Shown: positions 48,818 through 55,984 of the stretch, one piece after another
Numbering within the stretch: position 1 is the stretch's first letter
Layout: each line of letters starts with the position of its first letter
Notes under the pieces: generated by a model
What the model saw: only the letters and a program-made list of their open reading frames with translations
What the model was told of the DNA's origin: nothing
Databases searched by the model: none
Made by a program: the position numbers and the translations under genes
From: Candidatus Sungiibacteriota bacterium
Lineage (GTDB): Bacteria; Patescibacteria; Paceibacteria; Sungbacterales; SURF-37
DNA: 64,000 bases
Direction: 5' to 3'
Assembly: GCA_016186145.1 (NCBI GenBank)
Contig: JACPMF010000002.1
Coordinates: 104,577 to 168,576 of the forward strand

Positions 48818-49525
48818 ATGAAGAGCAAGGGAATTTTTATCGCACTCGAGGGAACAGATGGTTCTGGGAAAAAAACCCAGAAAGATTTGCTCGTCAAACG
48901 CCTTAAAAAGGAACGGTACGGCGTGCAGGAAATTTCCTTTCCGCAATATGGCAAACCGTCTGCTTGGCAAATAGAACAATATCTAAACGGACTTTTCGGA
49001 AAACCGGATGATGCCGACCCGTATTTTGCCTCAATTCTCTACGCAGACGACCGCAGGGAGGCAAAACCAAAAATAGAAAAGTGGCTGAAGAAAGGATCTA
49101 TCGTCATCGCCGACCGTTACGCTGCATCAAACGCAGGCCACCAGGGCGGAAAGATCGCAAACCCTTCAAAAAGGAAGCGCTACCTGAATTGGCTCTGGGA
49201 AACAGAATTTCAAATCAACCGGATTCCGATTCCAACCCTGAACATCATACTTTGGGTACCTCCCGCAGTTGCCTACCGCCTTATTTCAAAAAAGAATAAG
49301 CGTAACTACCTCAAAAAAGGCAGAAAACGAGACGGACACGAAAGCAACTTTGGCCATTTAAGAAGAGCAGCCGCTTCCTATCGGTGGGTTGCAAAACAAA
49401 ACCCGCGGCACTTCAAAATAGTAGACTGTACTCACAAAGGAGCGCTCCGAACACCAGAAGAGGTCCATGAGCAAATCTGGCGCGTTGTAGCTCCGATTCT
49501 CAAAAAGACTCACCCAAAAAAATAA
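48818..49525 (+). CDS. tmk: thymidylate kinase-like protein
   Basis: 235 residues. FIALEGTDGSGKKTQKDLLVKRL is the P-loop of dTMP kinases, ILYADDRREAKPKI and GSIVIADRYAASNAGHQGGK contain the DR(Y/W) substrate motif, and the LID region is basic (KKNKRNYLKKGRKRDGHE). It would make dTDP from dTMP. It is longer than the 210-residue bacterial norm because of the expanded LID and tail. Confidence 0.85.
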   Translation: MKSKGIFIALEGTDGSGKKTQKDLLVKRLKKERYGVQEISFPQYGKPSAWQIEQYLNGLFGKPDDADPYFASILYADDRREAKPKIEKWLKKGSIVIADRYAASNAGHQGGKIANPSKRKRYLNWLWETEFQINRIPIPTLNIILWVPPAVAYRLISKKNKRNYLKKGRKRDGHESNFGHLRRAAASYRWVAKQNPRHFKIVDCTHKGALRTPEEVHEQIWRVVAPILKKTHPKK

Positions 49526-49550
49526 CCGCACCATGCATTGGTGCGGTTTT
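49524..49550. terminator. bidirectional terminator
   Basis: AACCGCACCA/TGGTGCGGTT stem with a 5-nt loop, then TT; it separates the kinase pair from the convergent pilus locus. Confidence 0.8.
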
Positions 49551-49588
49551 CCATATTACCCCGCAACAGTCCCGGCAGCGATTTCTCC

Positions 49589-49843
49589 CTACCGGAGATC
49601 AAAAAACTCCCGGTCTTTTATGATATCGAGCGCGCGGCTAAGATCGCTTCGAGATACCGTCGCTTGAAGAATAATTGCGGCCCCCTCTTTTTTTTCCACA
49701 GTCCGGTAGTATTTCCAAAAAATAAAAGCGTCTGCAACGAGAATAACGGGAAGTAATAACACGAGGCCGAAAAACAAACTCCGGACCACTTTTTCCAGAG
49801 GCGGAAGAACAAGAAACAATTTTCCCATTTTTTTTACATCCAT
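49589..49843 (-). CDS. small membrane protein at the end of the pilMNO operon
   Basis: 84 residues with one strong membrane helix (LFFGLVLLLPVILVADAFIFW) and a short soluble tail. It occupies the place of PilP after PilO but lacks a lipobox and is too short for PilP. It may be a CPR-specific member of the alignment complex; this is inferred from position. Confidence 0.65.
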   Translation of the reverse strand: MDVKKMGKLFLVLPPLEKVVRSLFFGLVLLLPVILVADAFIFWKYYRTVEKKEGAAIILQATVSRSDLSRALDIIKDREFFDLR

Positions 49844-49849
49844 ACCGGG

Positions 49850-50407
49850 TTATTTCGCGAGAAATTCTATTTCGCTTAAAACACGAACTTGGATATTTTG
49901 AGTTTGGCCGATAACTTCCTTCTCAACGGAGCTGCTTAACCGTTCAAACGACAAACTTTCGACAACTCCCTGTTCTTTAAATGCCTCAACATCTTTTAAA
50001 AAATCCGTAACGGCAGAGAACCGGCCAACCGTATCAATTCCCACCATGAAGGTCCCTGTTCTTTTTTGAGGCGCGGAAAGTTTCAAGCGGAGGCCCCTGT
50101 TTCGTGCAGCCCCTTCAAGTTTTTCAATAAAAGCAATCGGGTTTTCTGAATCTATAAAAACGCTATCTATCTTATTGACATCTTCGCCGACTTCAATAAG
50201 AAAAGAGCGCTCACGGAAAAGAGTTCGTCTTCTTAATTCAAACGAAGCAACAGCGGACTTCACTTCGGCAAGCAACGCGGTTTTCCTTTCGAGCTCTACC
50301 AAAAAATACCAGTTTGCTCCGGCAATGATGGCAAGCAGCGCCGTACAAAAAGCCGCGGAAAAAATAAGCCGATAACGAGACGAGGATAAAGTAAAAAAAC
50401 GACTCAT
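49850..50407 (-). CDS. pilO: PilO-like pilus assembly protein
   Basis: 185 residues: one N-terminal membrane helix (LIFSAAFCTALLAIIAGANWYFL), a coiled coil (ELERKTALLAEVKSAVASFELRRRTLF) and a ferredoxin-like C-terminal domain (VGRFSAVTDFLKDVEAFKEQ). This order is that of PilO, which with PilN forms the periplasmic-side alignment complex of type IV pili. It overlaps pilN by 4 nt. Confidence 0.8.
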   Translation of the reverse strand: MSRFFTLSSSRYRLIFSAAFCTALLAIIAGANWYFLVELERKTALLAEVKSAVASFELRRRTLFRERSFLIEVGEDVNKIDSVFIDSENPIAFIEKLEGAARNRGLRLKLSAPQKRTGTFMVGIDTVGRFSAVTDFLKDVEAFKEQGVVESLSFERLSSSVEKEVIGQTQNIQVRVLSEIEFLAK

Positions 50408-50943
50408 GGGTTTGTTTTCAAATTGAGCGAAAAATCAATATTCTCCTCTTTAATAATGTTGGAAACAGGGGAAGAGACGTTCCCGACGATCGGGTCTTTC
50501 CGGAGAGCGGCGATAAATTGCAAAAGCGCACCGCGGGTCTTTGCCTTCCCCAAAAGAACCGCCTCTCCCCGCCGTACGTCTACCTTAACCAAAGATACCT
50601 CAACATCTTTCGGCGTCTCAGAAAAAATTCCGGTAATCAGGGCGACAACACTCTGCTTCTTTTCTTCGCGCTTTATCATAAACTGCAGGCGCTGGTTAAA
50701 AACATTAATTTTGTCCTCAATCGCTCCCGCATCCGACTCTTTCAGGGCTGCAATTTCGGCATCCCGCGAACGTTCAAACTCGGCCAGTTGAAAGACAGCA
50801 AAAAAGTACGCCGGTGTGGCCAAGATTCCGAAAACCACCCCGTAAACAGAAAGCCAAAACCCAAAAAACAAAACTGTGCGGCGATAGAGTTCGTATCGAA
50901 AATCTCGTTTTTCGTTTGGAGGGAGAAGGTTGAGATTTAACAT
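50404..50943 (-). CDS. pilN: PilN-like pilus assembly protein
   Basis: 179 residues starting MLNLNLLPPNEKRDFRYEL, the conserved cytoplasmic tail of PilN (NLLP) that binds PilM. A membrane helix (GFWLSVYGVVFGILATPAYFFAVF), a coiled coil and an RNF/ferredoxin-like domain (VSLVKVDVRRGEAVLLGKAKTRGALLQF) follow. Its ATG lies 2 nt after composite element F. Confidence 0.85.
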   Translation of the reverse strand: MLNLNLLPPNEKRDFRYELYRRTVLFFGFWLSVYGVVFGILATPAYFFAVFQLAEFERSRDAEIAALKESDAGAIEDKINVFNQRLQFMIKREEKKQSVVALITGIFSETPKDVEVSLVKVDVRRGEAVLLGKAKTRGALLQFIAALRKDPIVGNVSSPVSNIIKEENIDFSLNLKTNP

Positions 50944-51143
50944 GCAAATTTTCTCAGCGAGGCAAGCAAGCTTGCTTGCGCCGCCGAGCTGTTAGAAAAT
51001 TGGGCACCCTGTTAAATAATTTCGCCTCCGGCGAAATTCCTCTGAAAAATAAACTTTACAACTTTATTTTTCAGAGGATTTAACAGGGTAAAGGTTTTGT
51101 AACTAAAATTTCATCGCCTTTGGCTCGAAATTTTAGACAAAGC
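50944..51143 (-). repeat. composite three-hairpin element, copy F (pilM-pilN)
   Basis: On the minus strand: end stem TAAAATTTC/GAAATTTTA, which includes the pilM stop; core ACCCTGTTAAAT/ATTTAACAGGGT holding a unique nested palindrome CCTCTGAAAAATAAA/TTTATTTTTCAGAGG and AATTTCGCC/GGCGAAATT; end stem AATTTTCT/AGAAAATT ending 3 nt before the pilN ATG. Confidence 0.9.
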
Positions 51144-52227
51144 CTTTTATATTACGCAGTGCGGCGCCAATAGCAGTCGTGTATTTCAACGATTCACTTC
51201 TCGGAAACGGCGGATGAAAGTATTTTTGGCCGCGCATCCATCCGAACGGATCGCCGACCTCAACATTCTTCTTAAGAACGATGCTTAAATGATCGGCAAG
51301 ATTTATGAGATTCGCCTCGCCCCCGCAAAGGACAACCGAGGAGATATCAAGGGCCATGCCGTGACGATAACGCGGGTGGTCCTTGAAGAACAATACTTCT
51401 CTTTTCAACTCATCGCCTAAAGCAGAGATTTGCGGCAAAAGCGCTTCAAACATAACCCCATTTTTATATTCTCTGGAAAATCCGACTTCGACCTTCAGCC
51501 GCCGCGCCTCCTCCTCTGAAACACCGAGATGTTCTGCTATCGCCTTATTAAACCGAAAACCATTAATCGCGGAAATAGACCGGGTAGAAAACAGAAATCC
51601 CCCAATGACGGTAATAAAACTCGTCCGGACTGCCCCAATATCAACGAAAAGAGAAGCGCCGCCATCACTTTTCCACAACGCCCGGGAAATTGCTTGAGAT
51701 TCAAGCTCAAGGAAGGCCGGCACCAGTCCGATGCCCTTGAGAACACGAACATAACTGTCAACTATTTGTTTCGGGAAAGCAGTAACCAAGAGGTCCATAT
51801 GTTCGGCTGAATCGTGGGACGGCAACACTGCGTAGTCAAAGTAAAGCTTTTCTACCGGTAGCGGTACAACGCCTTCAAGTTCCCAACGCGCCGCCTTACC
51901 CGCCTCTTCCCATGACATCCGGGGAAGTTCAACAATATGGACAAACCCTTTTTCTTCCGGAAGAGTGGCGGTTACAAAACGCCCGATATGACGCTCGCCA
52001 CCGGAAGATATAAGATTTTGCTTTAAAAAAGAAGTAAGCTCGTCTTCCTTCTTTATTTCGCCGTCCACAACAACCCCTGACGGCAAAATGGCCTCCCCAA
52101 AAAACTCTACCGTGGCAAACCGGCCGCGCCTATTTATTTTCACGAACTTAGCCGTAAAATCGGAAATATCAAGCCCGAAGGTTGGTGGTGAAACAATGTT
52201 AGATATAATACGATCGATAATCTTCAT
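51133..52227 (-). CDS. pilM: PilM-like actin-fold pilus assembly protein
   Basis: 364 residues. ASKHA/actin-fold signs are FGLDISDFTAKFVKI at the start, SLFVDIGAVRTSFITV in the middle (phosphate 2 region) and VVLCGGEANLINLADHL near the end. PilM is cytoplasmic, binds ATP and links PilN to the pilus motors. It is preceded by copy P1 of the 95-nt pilus-locus repeat and followed by composite element F, with which it shares its stop codon. Confidence 0.9.
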   Translation of the reverse strand: MKIIDRIISNIVSPPTFGLDISDFTAKFVKINRRGRFATVEFFGEAILPSGVVVDGEIKKEDELTSFLKQNLISSGGERHIGRFVTATLPEEKGFVHIVELPRMSWEEAGKAARWELEGVVPLPVEKLYFDYAVLPSHDSAEHMDLLVTAFPKQIVDSYVRVLKGIGLVPAFLELESQAISRALWKSDGGASLFVDIGAVRTSFITVIGGFLFSTRSISAINGFRFNKAIAEHLGVSEEEARRLKVEVGFSREYKNGVMFEALLPQISALGDELKREVLFFKDHPRYRHGMALDISSVVLCGGEANLINLADHLSIVLKKNVEVGDPFGWMRGQKYFHPPFPRSESLKYTTAIGAALRNIKGFV

Positions 52228-52325
52228 GCCTAGCCATCAACGAATTACGAATCTTATACGAATTTACGAATAATCTATTATGACAATTCGTATATTCGCA
52301 ACTGATTCGTAATTCGATGATGATT
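52228..52325 (-). repeat. 95-nt pilus-locus palindrome, copy P1 (pilM leader)
   Basis: Minus strand: CATCGAATTACGAATC on the 5' side and GATTCGTAATTCGTTGAT on the 3' side form the base of a hairpin whose arms are iterations of the word ATTCGTAA/TTACGAAT. It ends 6 nt before the ATG (GGCTAGGC). Confidence 0.85.
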
Positions 52326-52336
52326 TCTTCCTCTTA

Positions 52337-52342
52337 ATTATA
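52337..52342 (-). promoter_or_regulatory. -10 element of the pilM operon
   Basis: TATAAT on the minus strand just upstream of repeat P1; weak -35. The transcript would carry P1 in its leader. Confidence 0.45.
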
Positions 52343-52396
52343 CCGCCTTTTCCATTAGACTATCCATACCTAAATTAAGTAGTGCTTTACAAAAAA

Positions 52397-53863
52397 CTAT
52401 TTAACCTCCTGCCAACCATCTAAGCGCCAAGAACCGCTCGGCCCGGCGCTGAATTTAAGATTCGCAAGCCCCTGCTCATAAACGACCACGGAATTATTAT
52501 CAAGCCGTATTCCGCGCGCCGTAATCTCGGTAACAGTTATGTTGTTATGAAGATTGGTAATGCCGTTCGGCGCAAAAAATATTGCGCCGGTTGCATTATT
52601 ATGAAGATCGATCGCGGCGTTATGATGAGTGCAAGAAGAGGTCTGCGCCCCGCCAAGACAGCTAGCCAACCCGACAAATAAAAGATAGCTACCTGCTGTT
52701 CCCGATCCGCTAAATTGTCCGTTGTTCTTGGTATGAATCCAGCCGTCAGCAAGCAGAGGTACGCTTAAATCGCCAAATGATGGCGCAAGGTTAATAGTAG
52801 CGCCATTGTCAGCGTCAACGTTTTTTTTAACCCACACTGTCCCTGCCAAGACAAGCGTCTCTTTATTATCAAGAATGAGATTGCCCCCTATAACACCGGG
52901 GCCTATTACAGTTGTTTGGTTATTCGGCGGATTGTAATCTCCGCTGGAAATCGTTCCACCGGCTGTCGCCTCATCTCGCCAGGCCTGAATCTGTGCGTCA
53001 GAAATGGGAAAGTCGAGCGGTGGGGCTTCCATAGGAACACTCACCGGGGTTACGCTGCTGCCGCTAACCGTACAATCATCTATAGAATTATAAGATGCGT
53101 TACCGGTGATAGTGCACTCGGATAACGTGTCCGAAACTATATTTCCCGAAACGGTAATATCGCTTGCCGTTACTGTCGTCGCGTTTCTACCAACAGTACT
53201 ATCGCGAAGCGTATGCACCCAGACATCACCATCTATTTCTAAATCTTCTATAAAAGAAGCCGGCGAAGAAGTGGGCGCTTTTGCTACTATGGCGTCTCCG
53301 GTAATAAGCGCCCCGCTATCGCCGTCAAGATTGCCATTTGAGTATATGCTGCCCTGTATACCAGAGTTATTATTGAAAACTACACCTTGATCACCCACCT
53401 GCACGCCATATAGAAATGACGCGCCGCCTCCGGCGCGGAGAAAAACCTTGGAGGCGCGGACGCGTGAGGCGGCCAGTGATCGCGATATAACCTCTCTTCC
53501 GTTCCCTACCGTAACTACCGATGTTGTTGTCGTCGCGCCATCAAGGGCGAGTACCTCGCTGAGGTCATATTGCTTGGCACTCATCATACGATACACAACA
53601 TCCTCAACACCGGCCTCGGCTAAAACATAGGATTTTATCGAACTTTCTTCACCAAATGCAAGACGCTTCTCGGAAAGAACAATGGTCGAGAACCCAAAAA
53701 GCACCGCCGTACTGACAAAGAGAAGGAAGATGATGGTGGTTAATATTGCTTGTCCGTTTCGCTTTCGCTCAAATGAAAAATTAAAATTGAAAAATGAAAA
53801 ATTTCGGAAGTGGCCTTCGATAACTAAGTTTTTAATTCTAAATTGTCGTTTTTCGTTTTTCAT
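52397..53863 (-). CDS. PilX-like prepilin/surface protein with long leader
   Basis: 488 residues. A 37-residue leader (MKNEKRQFRIKN...) ends in Gly and is followed by a hydrophobic helix QAILTTIIFLLFVSTAVLF and SYVLAEAGVEDVVYRMM, the pattern of PilX-type minor pilins. The remainder is rich in Gly, Asn and Thr with regular strands (NNNSGIQGSIYSNGNLDG), suggesting a beta-solenoid. The leader is encoded by an iterated-word palindrome (53751-53876) nearly identical to that of the next prepilin gene upstream. Confidence 0.75.
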   Translation of the reverse strand: MKNEKRQFRIKNLVIEGHFRNFSFFNFNFSFERKRNGQAILTTIIFLLFVSTAVLFGFSTIVLSEKRLAFGEESSIKSYVLAEAGVEDVVYRMMSAKQYDLSEVLALDGATTTTSVVTVGNGREVISRSLAASRVRASKVFLRAGGGASFLYGVQVGDQGVVFNNNSGIQGSIYSNGNLDGDSGALITGDAIVAKAPTSSPASFIEDLEIDGDVWVHTLRDSTVGRNATTVTASDITVSGNIVSDTLSECTITGNASYNSIDDCTVSGSSVTPVSVPMEAPPLDFPISDAQIQAWRDEATAGGTISSGDYNPPNNQTTVIGPGVIGGNLILDNKETLVLAGTVWVKKNVDADNGATINLAPSFGDLSVPLLADGWIHTKNNGQFSGSGTAGSYLLFVGLASCLGGAQTSSCTHHNAAIDLHNNATGAIFFAPNGITNLHNNITVTEITARGIRLDNNSVVVYEQGLANLKFSAGPSGSWRLDGWQEVK

Positions 53864-53876
53864 TTTTAGTTTTTAC
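53751..53876 (-). repeat. prepilin-leader palindrome, copy 1
   Basis: Words AAAAATGAAAAACG and TTTTTCATTTTTCAATTTT form opposite arms. The repeat spans the gap, the ATG and about 36 codons, and is roughly 88% identical by eye to 54378-54500. Confidence 0.8.
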
Positions 53877-53882
53877 TTCTTT

Positions 53883-54488
53883 TCAGTAACTTCCTCTCAA
53901 CACTATCGTCGTATAATAATTTTTAGTTGTTGACGCGCTGCCGGACAAAGCAGAAAGTGTCAACTCGACCTTCACCGACTTGGACACGGTACCGTTAGTA
54001 ATTTTCCAGAACATCAAATTTGTGACCATAACGCCATCTCCGGTAAGCACCGTGGGTGAACTTGTGGCACGGCGCAGAATTACCGCTCCGCCGGAAGTGT
54101 AAATCATCACGTCTTTTAAAGCAGCGTCATCTTCGCTTTCCTGACTACTAAGACTCAAAACGCCCGGAAAAACACCGAGGGTTGAGGAAGCATAAACGTC
54201 GTTAGCAAGCCGCAACTCCCGTCCAATTCTTCGCATTGCCGTATCAGCGCTTGTCGTAAGCCGCCGCTCAAGCCGGAAAGAAACAAGCGTGCGGTTCAAA
54301 ATAAGAATAGAATTCACGGTCACCAGCGAAATTACAGAAAGAAGAGCAACATAGACGACGAGTTCGATGAGAGTAAACCCGTTTCGCTTCCGCTCAAATG
54401 AAAAATTAAAATTGAAAAATGAAAAATTTCGGAAACCGCTTTCGGCAACTGGGTTTTTAATTTTAAATTGTCGTTTTTCATTTTTCAT
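53883..54488 (-). CDS. prepilin-like protein (PulJ/PilW type)
   Basis: 201 residues with a 37-residue leader, then G-FTLIELVVYVALLSVISLV, the prepilin peptidase site and N-terminal helix with Glu5. The globular part (TTSADTAMRRIGRELRLANDV) resembles GspJ/PilW. The leader sequence is shared with the following gene because both are encoded by copies of the same palindrome. It probably caps or initiates pili. Confidence 0.85.
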   Translation of the reverse strand: MKNEKRQFKIKNPVAESGFRNFSFFNFNFSFERKRNGFTLIELVVYVALLSVISLVTVNSILILNRTLVSFRLERRLTTSADTAMRRIGRELRLANDVYASSTLGVFPGVLSLSSQESEDDAALKDVMIYTSGGAVILRRATSSPTVLTGDGVMVTNLMFWKITNGTVSKSVKVELTLSALSGSASTTKNYYTTIVLRGSY

Positions 54489-54500
54489 TTTTAGTTTTTA
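54378..54500 (-). repeat. prepilin-leader palindrome, copy 2
   Basis: Second copy of the 53751-53876 repeat. It begins at the stop codon of the previous prepilin gene, contains the ATG at 54488 and runs to codon 37. Confidence 0.8.
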
Positions 54501-55109
54501 GTTATTAAACAGGTTAGTTATGTATGTCGAAACACTCATGGTGGTTGTCGCACCGCGCTCCTGCCACGAGACACTCACCGCAACCTTTCTCGTATTGGGG
54601 TCGTTTGTTCCACCGTTTAAAACAATATCATCGCTCGCATCCCTCTGTACCTGAGAAAGCTGCAACCTTCTGTCAAATTTCCCGTCAATAAATGGTCTTG
54701 ATGAGGTAGAATGCGTCCATCTTGTCCCCTCAAAAAACAACCAGTAGTCGGTATCAGCAACAAGCGGCAAAATACCATTCGACCAGCCGGAATCTCGAAT
54801 ACCACGCACTGCATCAATCCCCTCTTCTATAATAAAGGCTGCTTGCAGGCGCTCACCGGCATCATCTACTAAGCGCGAACCAAGCTTTCCAACCTCGGCG
54901 ATACCGAAAAGAAACAAAGTAACGAGGGCGGCCCCGACGACAACCTCGATTAAACCAAATCCGCGCGCCGCACCTGCGGCACGGGAAATCCTAAATCCTT
55001 CCGCCAGAGGCGGATCCGCCTTTGGCGGAAAACTCGAAACTCTAAACAAATTCGAAACTCGAATTTTTAAAAATTCAAACACGAGTTTTGAATTTTGGAT
55101 TTTGGTCAT
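54498..55109 (-). CDS. prepilin-like protein (PilV type) with 50-residue leader
   Basis: 203 residues. The mature start is G-FGLIEVVVGAALVTLFLFGIAEV. The leader of about 50 residues begins MTKIQNSKLVFEFLKIRVSN and contains FPPKADPPLAEG, the product of a palindromic repeat (54999-55030) also found in pheS. The globular domain contains DAVRGIRDSGWSNGILP and ends WQERGATTTMSVSTYI as in PilV/GspI minor pilins. Confidence 0.82.
   Translation of the reverse strand: MTKIQNSKLVFEFLKIRVSNLFRVSSFPPKADPPLAEGFRISRAAGAARGFGLIEVVVGAALVTLFLFGIAEVGKLGSRLVDDAGERLQAAFIIEEGIDAVRGIRDSGWSNGILPLVADTDYWLFFEGTRWTHSTSSRPFIDGKFDRRLQLSQVQRDASDDIVLNGGTNDPNTRKVAVSVSWQERGATTTMSVSTYITNLFNN
54999..55030 (-). repeat. in-frame palindromic repeat in the PilV-like gene
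   Basis: TTCCGCCAGAGGCGGA followed by TCCGCCTTTGGCGGAA; same unit as in pheS at 38551-38580. Confidence 0.8.
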
Positions 55110-55146
55110 TGTGATTTGTTTAGGATTTAGAATTTAGGGTTTTCGT

Positions 55147-55671
55147 CTATTGTATCTCCACCAGTCCTGACGACCGCACATTAATAACTCTTGTATTCAT
55201 ACCCTGAGTCAAAGTTAATGCTCCGGTATTGTCGGTCTCGCCGCTGATACGTTTAAATACGACATCGGATAGGCCGGAGATGGTTACGGTTGTCGAAAAA
55301 GTAAAAACCTCGTTATCAGCGGCACCGTCCGAATAAGTAGCGCCTTTAAAAAGGGTCGTAGCACTACTCACAACATGCACCCCCCACTCCGAAGCGTCTT
55401 TAGATTCTATAGTCCGCCGCCGAGCTTCACGAAACTGATTTAGCACGCCATCTACGGCATAATTCATATCTGCCGCTCTTCGGAAAGAAGCGAGTCCACC
55501 AAGTAAAACAGTAAGAACTGCTCCGATAACCGCAACCGAAATGAGAAGTTCGACTAAAGTAAACCCACTCGAAATGCTGAATGCTGAATGCTGAATGCTG
55601 AATATTAATTTGGCGCCCGTCGTCTTGCGAGGGTTTTTACCTTTTAGCATTTGGCATTCGGCATTTGGCAT
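55147..55671 (-). CDS. prepilin-like protein (GspH/FimT type)
   Basis: 174 residues from the ATG at 55671; the frame reaches 55740 but would run through a terminator and the -10 box. The 36-residue leader (MPNAECQMLKGK..HSAFSISSG) is encoded by iterated GCATTTG/ATTCAGC words, followed by G-FTLVELLISVAVIGAVLTVLLGG. NQFREARRRTIESKDASEWGV is typical of GspH/FimT pseudopilins. First gene of the prepilin operon. Confidence 0.85.
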   Translation of the reverse strand: MPNAECQMLKGKNPRKTTGAKLIFSIQHSAFSISSGFTLVELLISVAVIGAVLTVLLGGLASFRRAADMNYAVDGVLNQFREARRRTIESKDASEWGVHVVSSATTLFKGATYSDGAADNEVFTFSTTVTISGLSDVVFKRISGETDNTGALTLTQGMNTRVINVRSSGLVEIQ

Positions 55672-55683
55672 TGGTTTAACTCT

Positions 55684-55689
55684 ATTATA
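55684..55689 (-). promoter_or_regulatory. -10 element of the prepilin operon
   Basis: TATAAT on the minus strand 12 nt before the ATG at 55671; the expected leader is only about 6 nt. Confidence 0.55.
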
Positions 55690-55706
55690 CCGCCTACGCG
55701 CCAACC

Positions 55707-55735
55707 AAAAAAGCGGCACGTCTGCCGCCTTTTTA
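55707..55735. terminator. bidirectional terminator upstream of the prepilin operon
   Basis: GCGGCA/TGCCGC stem with a 4-nt loop, A-run before and TTTTT after. It isolates the prepilin promoter from the surface-protein gene. Confidence 0.8.
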
Positions 55736-55743
55736 TACATCGT

Positions 55744-55938
55744 CTATTGCGCCTCGACTCTCAGATCCGCCTTGGCGGTTCCTGATAACGGCCAGTATGA
55801 AGTAATAAATGGCGCGTCGGCCACAAATATGACTGTCGTTTGGCCGCCGGGCTTTACGGTCACGATTTTAAACTTGACTGACCAGAAATCAAGACCGCCA
55901 TAATAAACATTTTTCTCACGTACCAAAAATGATACCAC
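55744..55938 (-). CDS. short possible gene or gene remnant
   Basis: 64 codons from a GTG. The peptide KPGGQTTVIFVADAPFITSYWPLSG looks like part of a beta-rich extracellular domain. There is no Shine-Dalgarno site. It may be an independent small protein or the detached tail of the surface protein that ends at 55985. Confidence 0.35.
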   Translation of the reverse strand: MVSFLVREKNVYYGGLDFWSVKFKIVTVKPGGQTTVIFVADAPFITSYWPLSGTAKADLRVEAQ

Positions 55939-55984
55939 AATATCGGCTCCGCGCCCCCAATCTCTAACGGGATTGGCATTTTTA

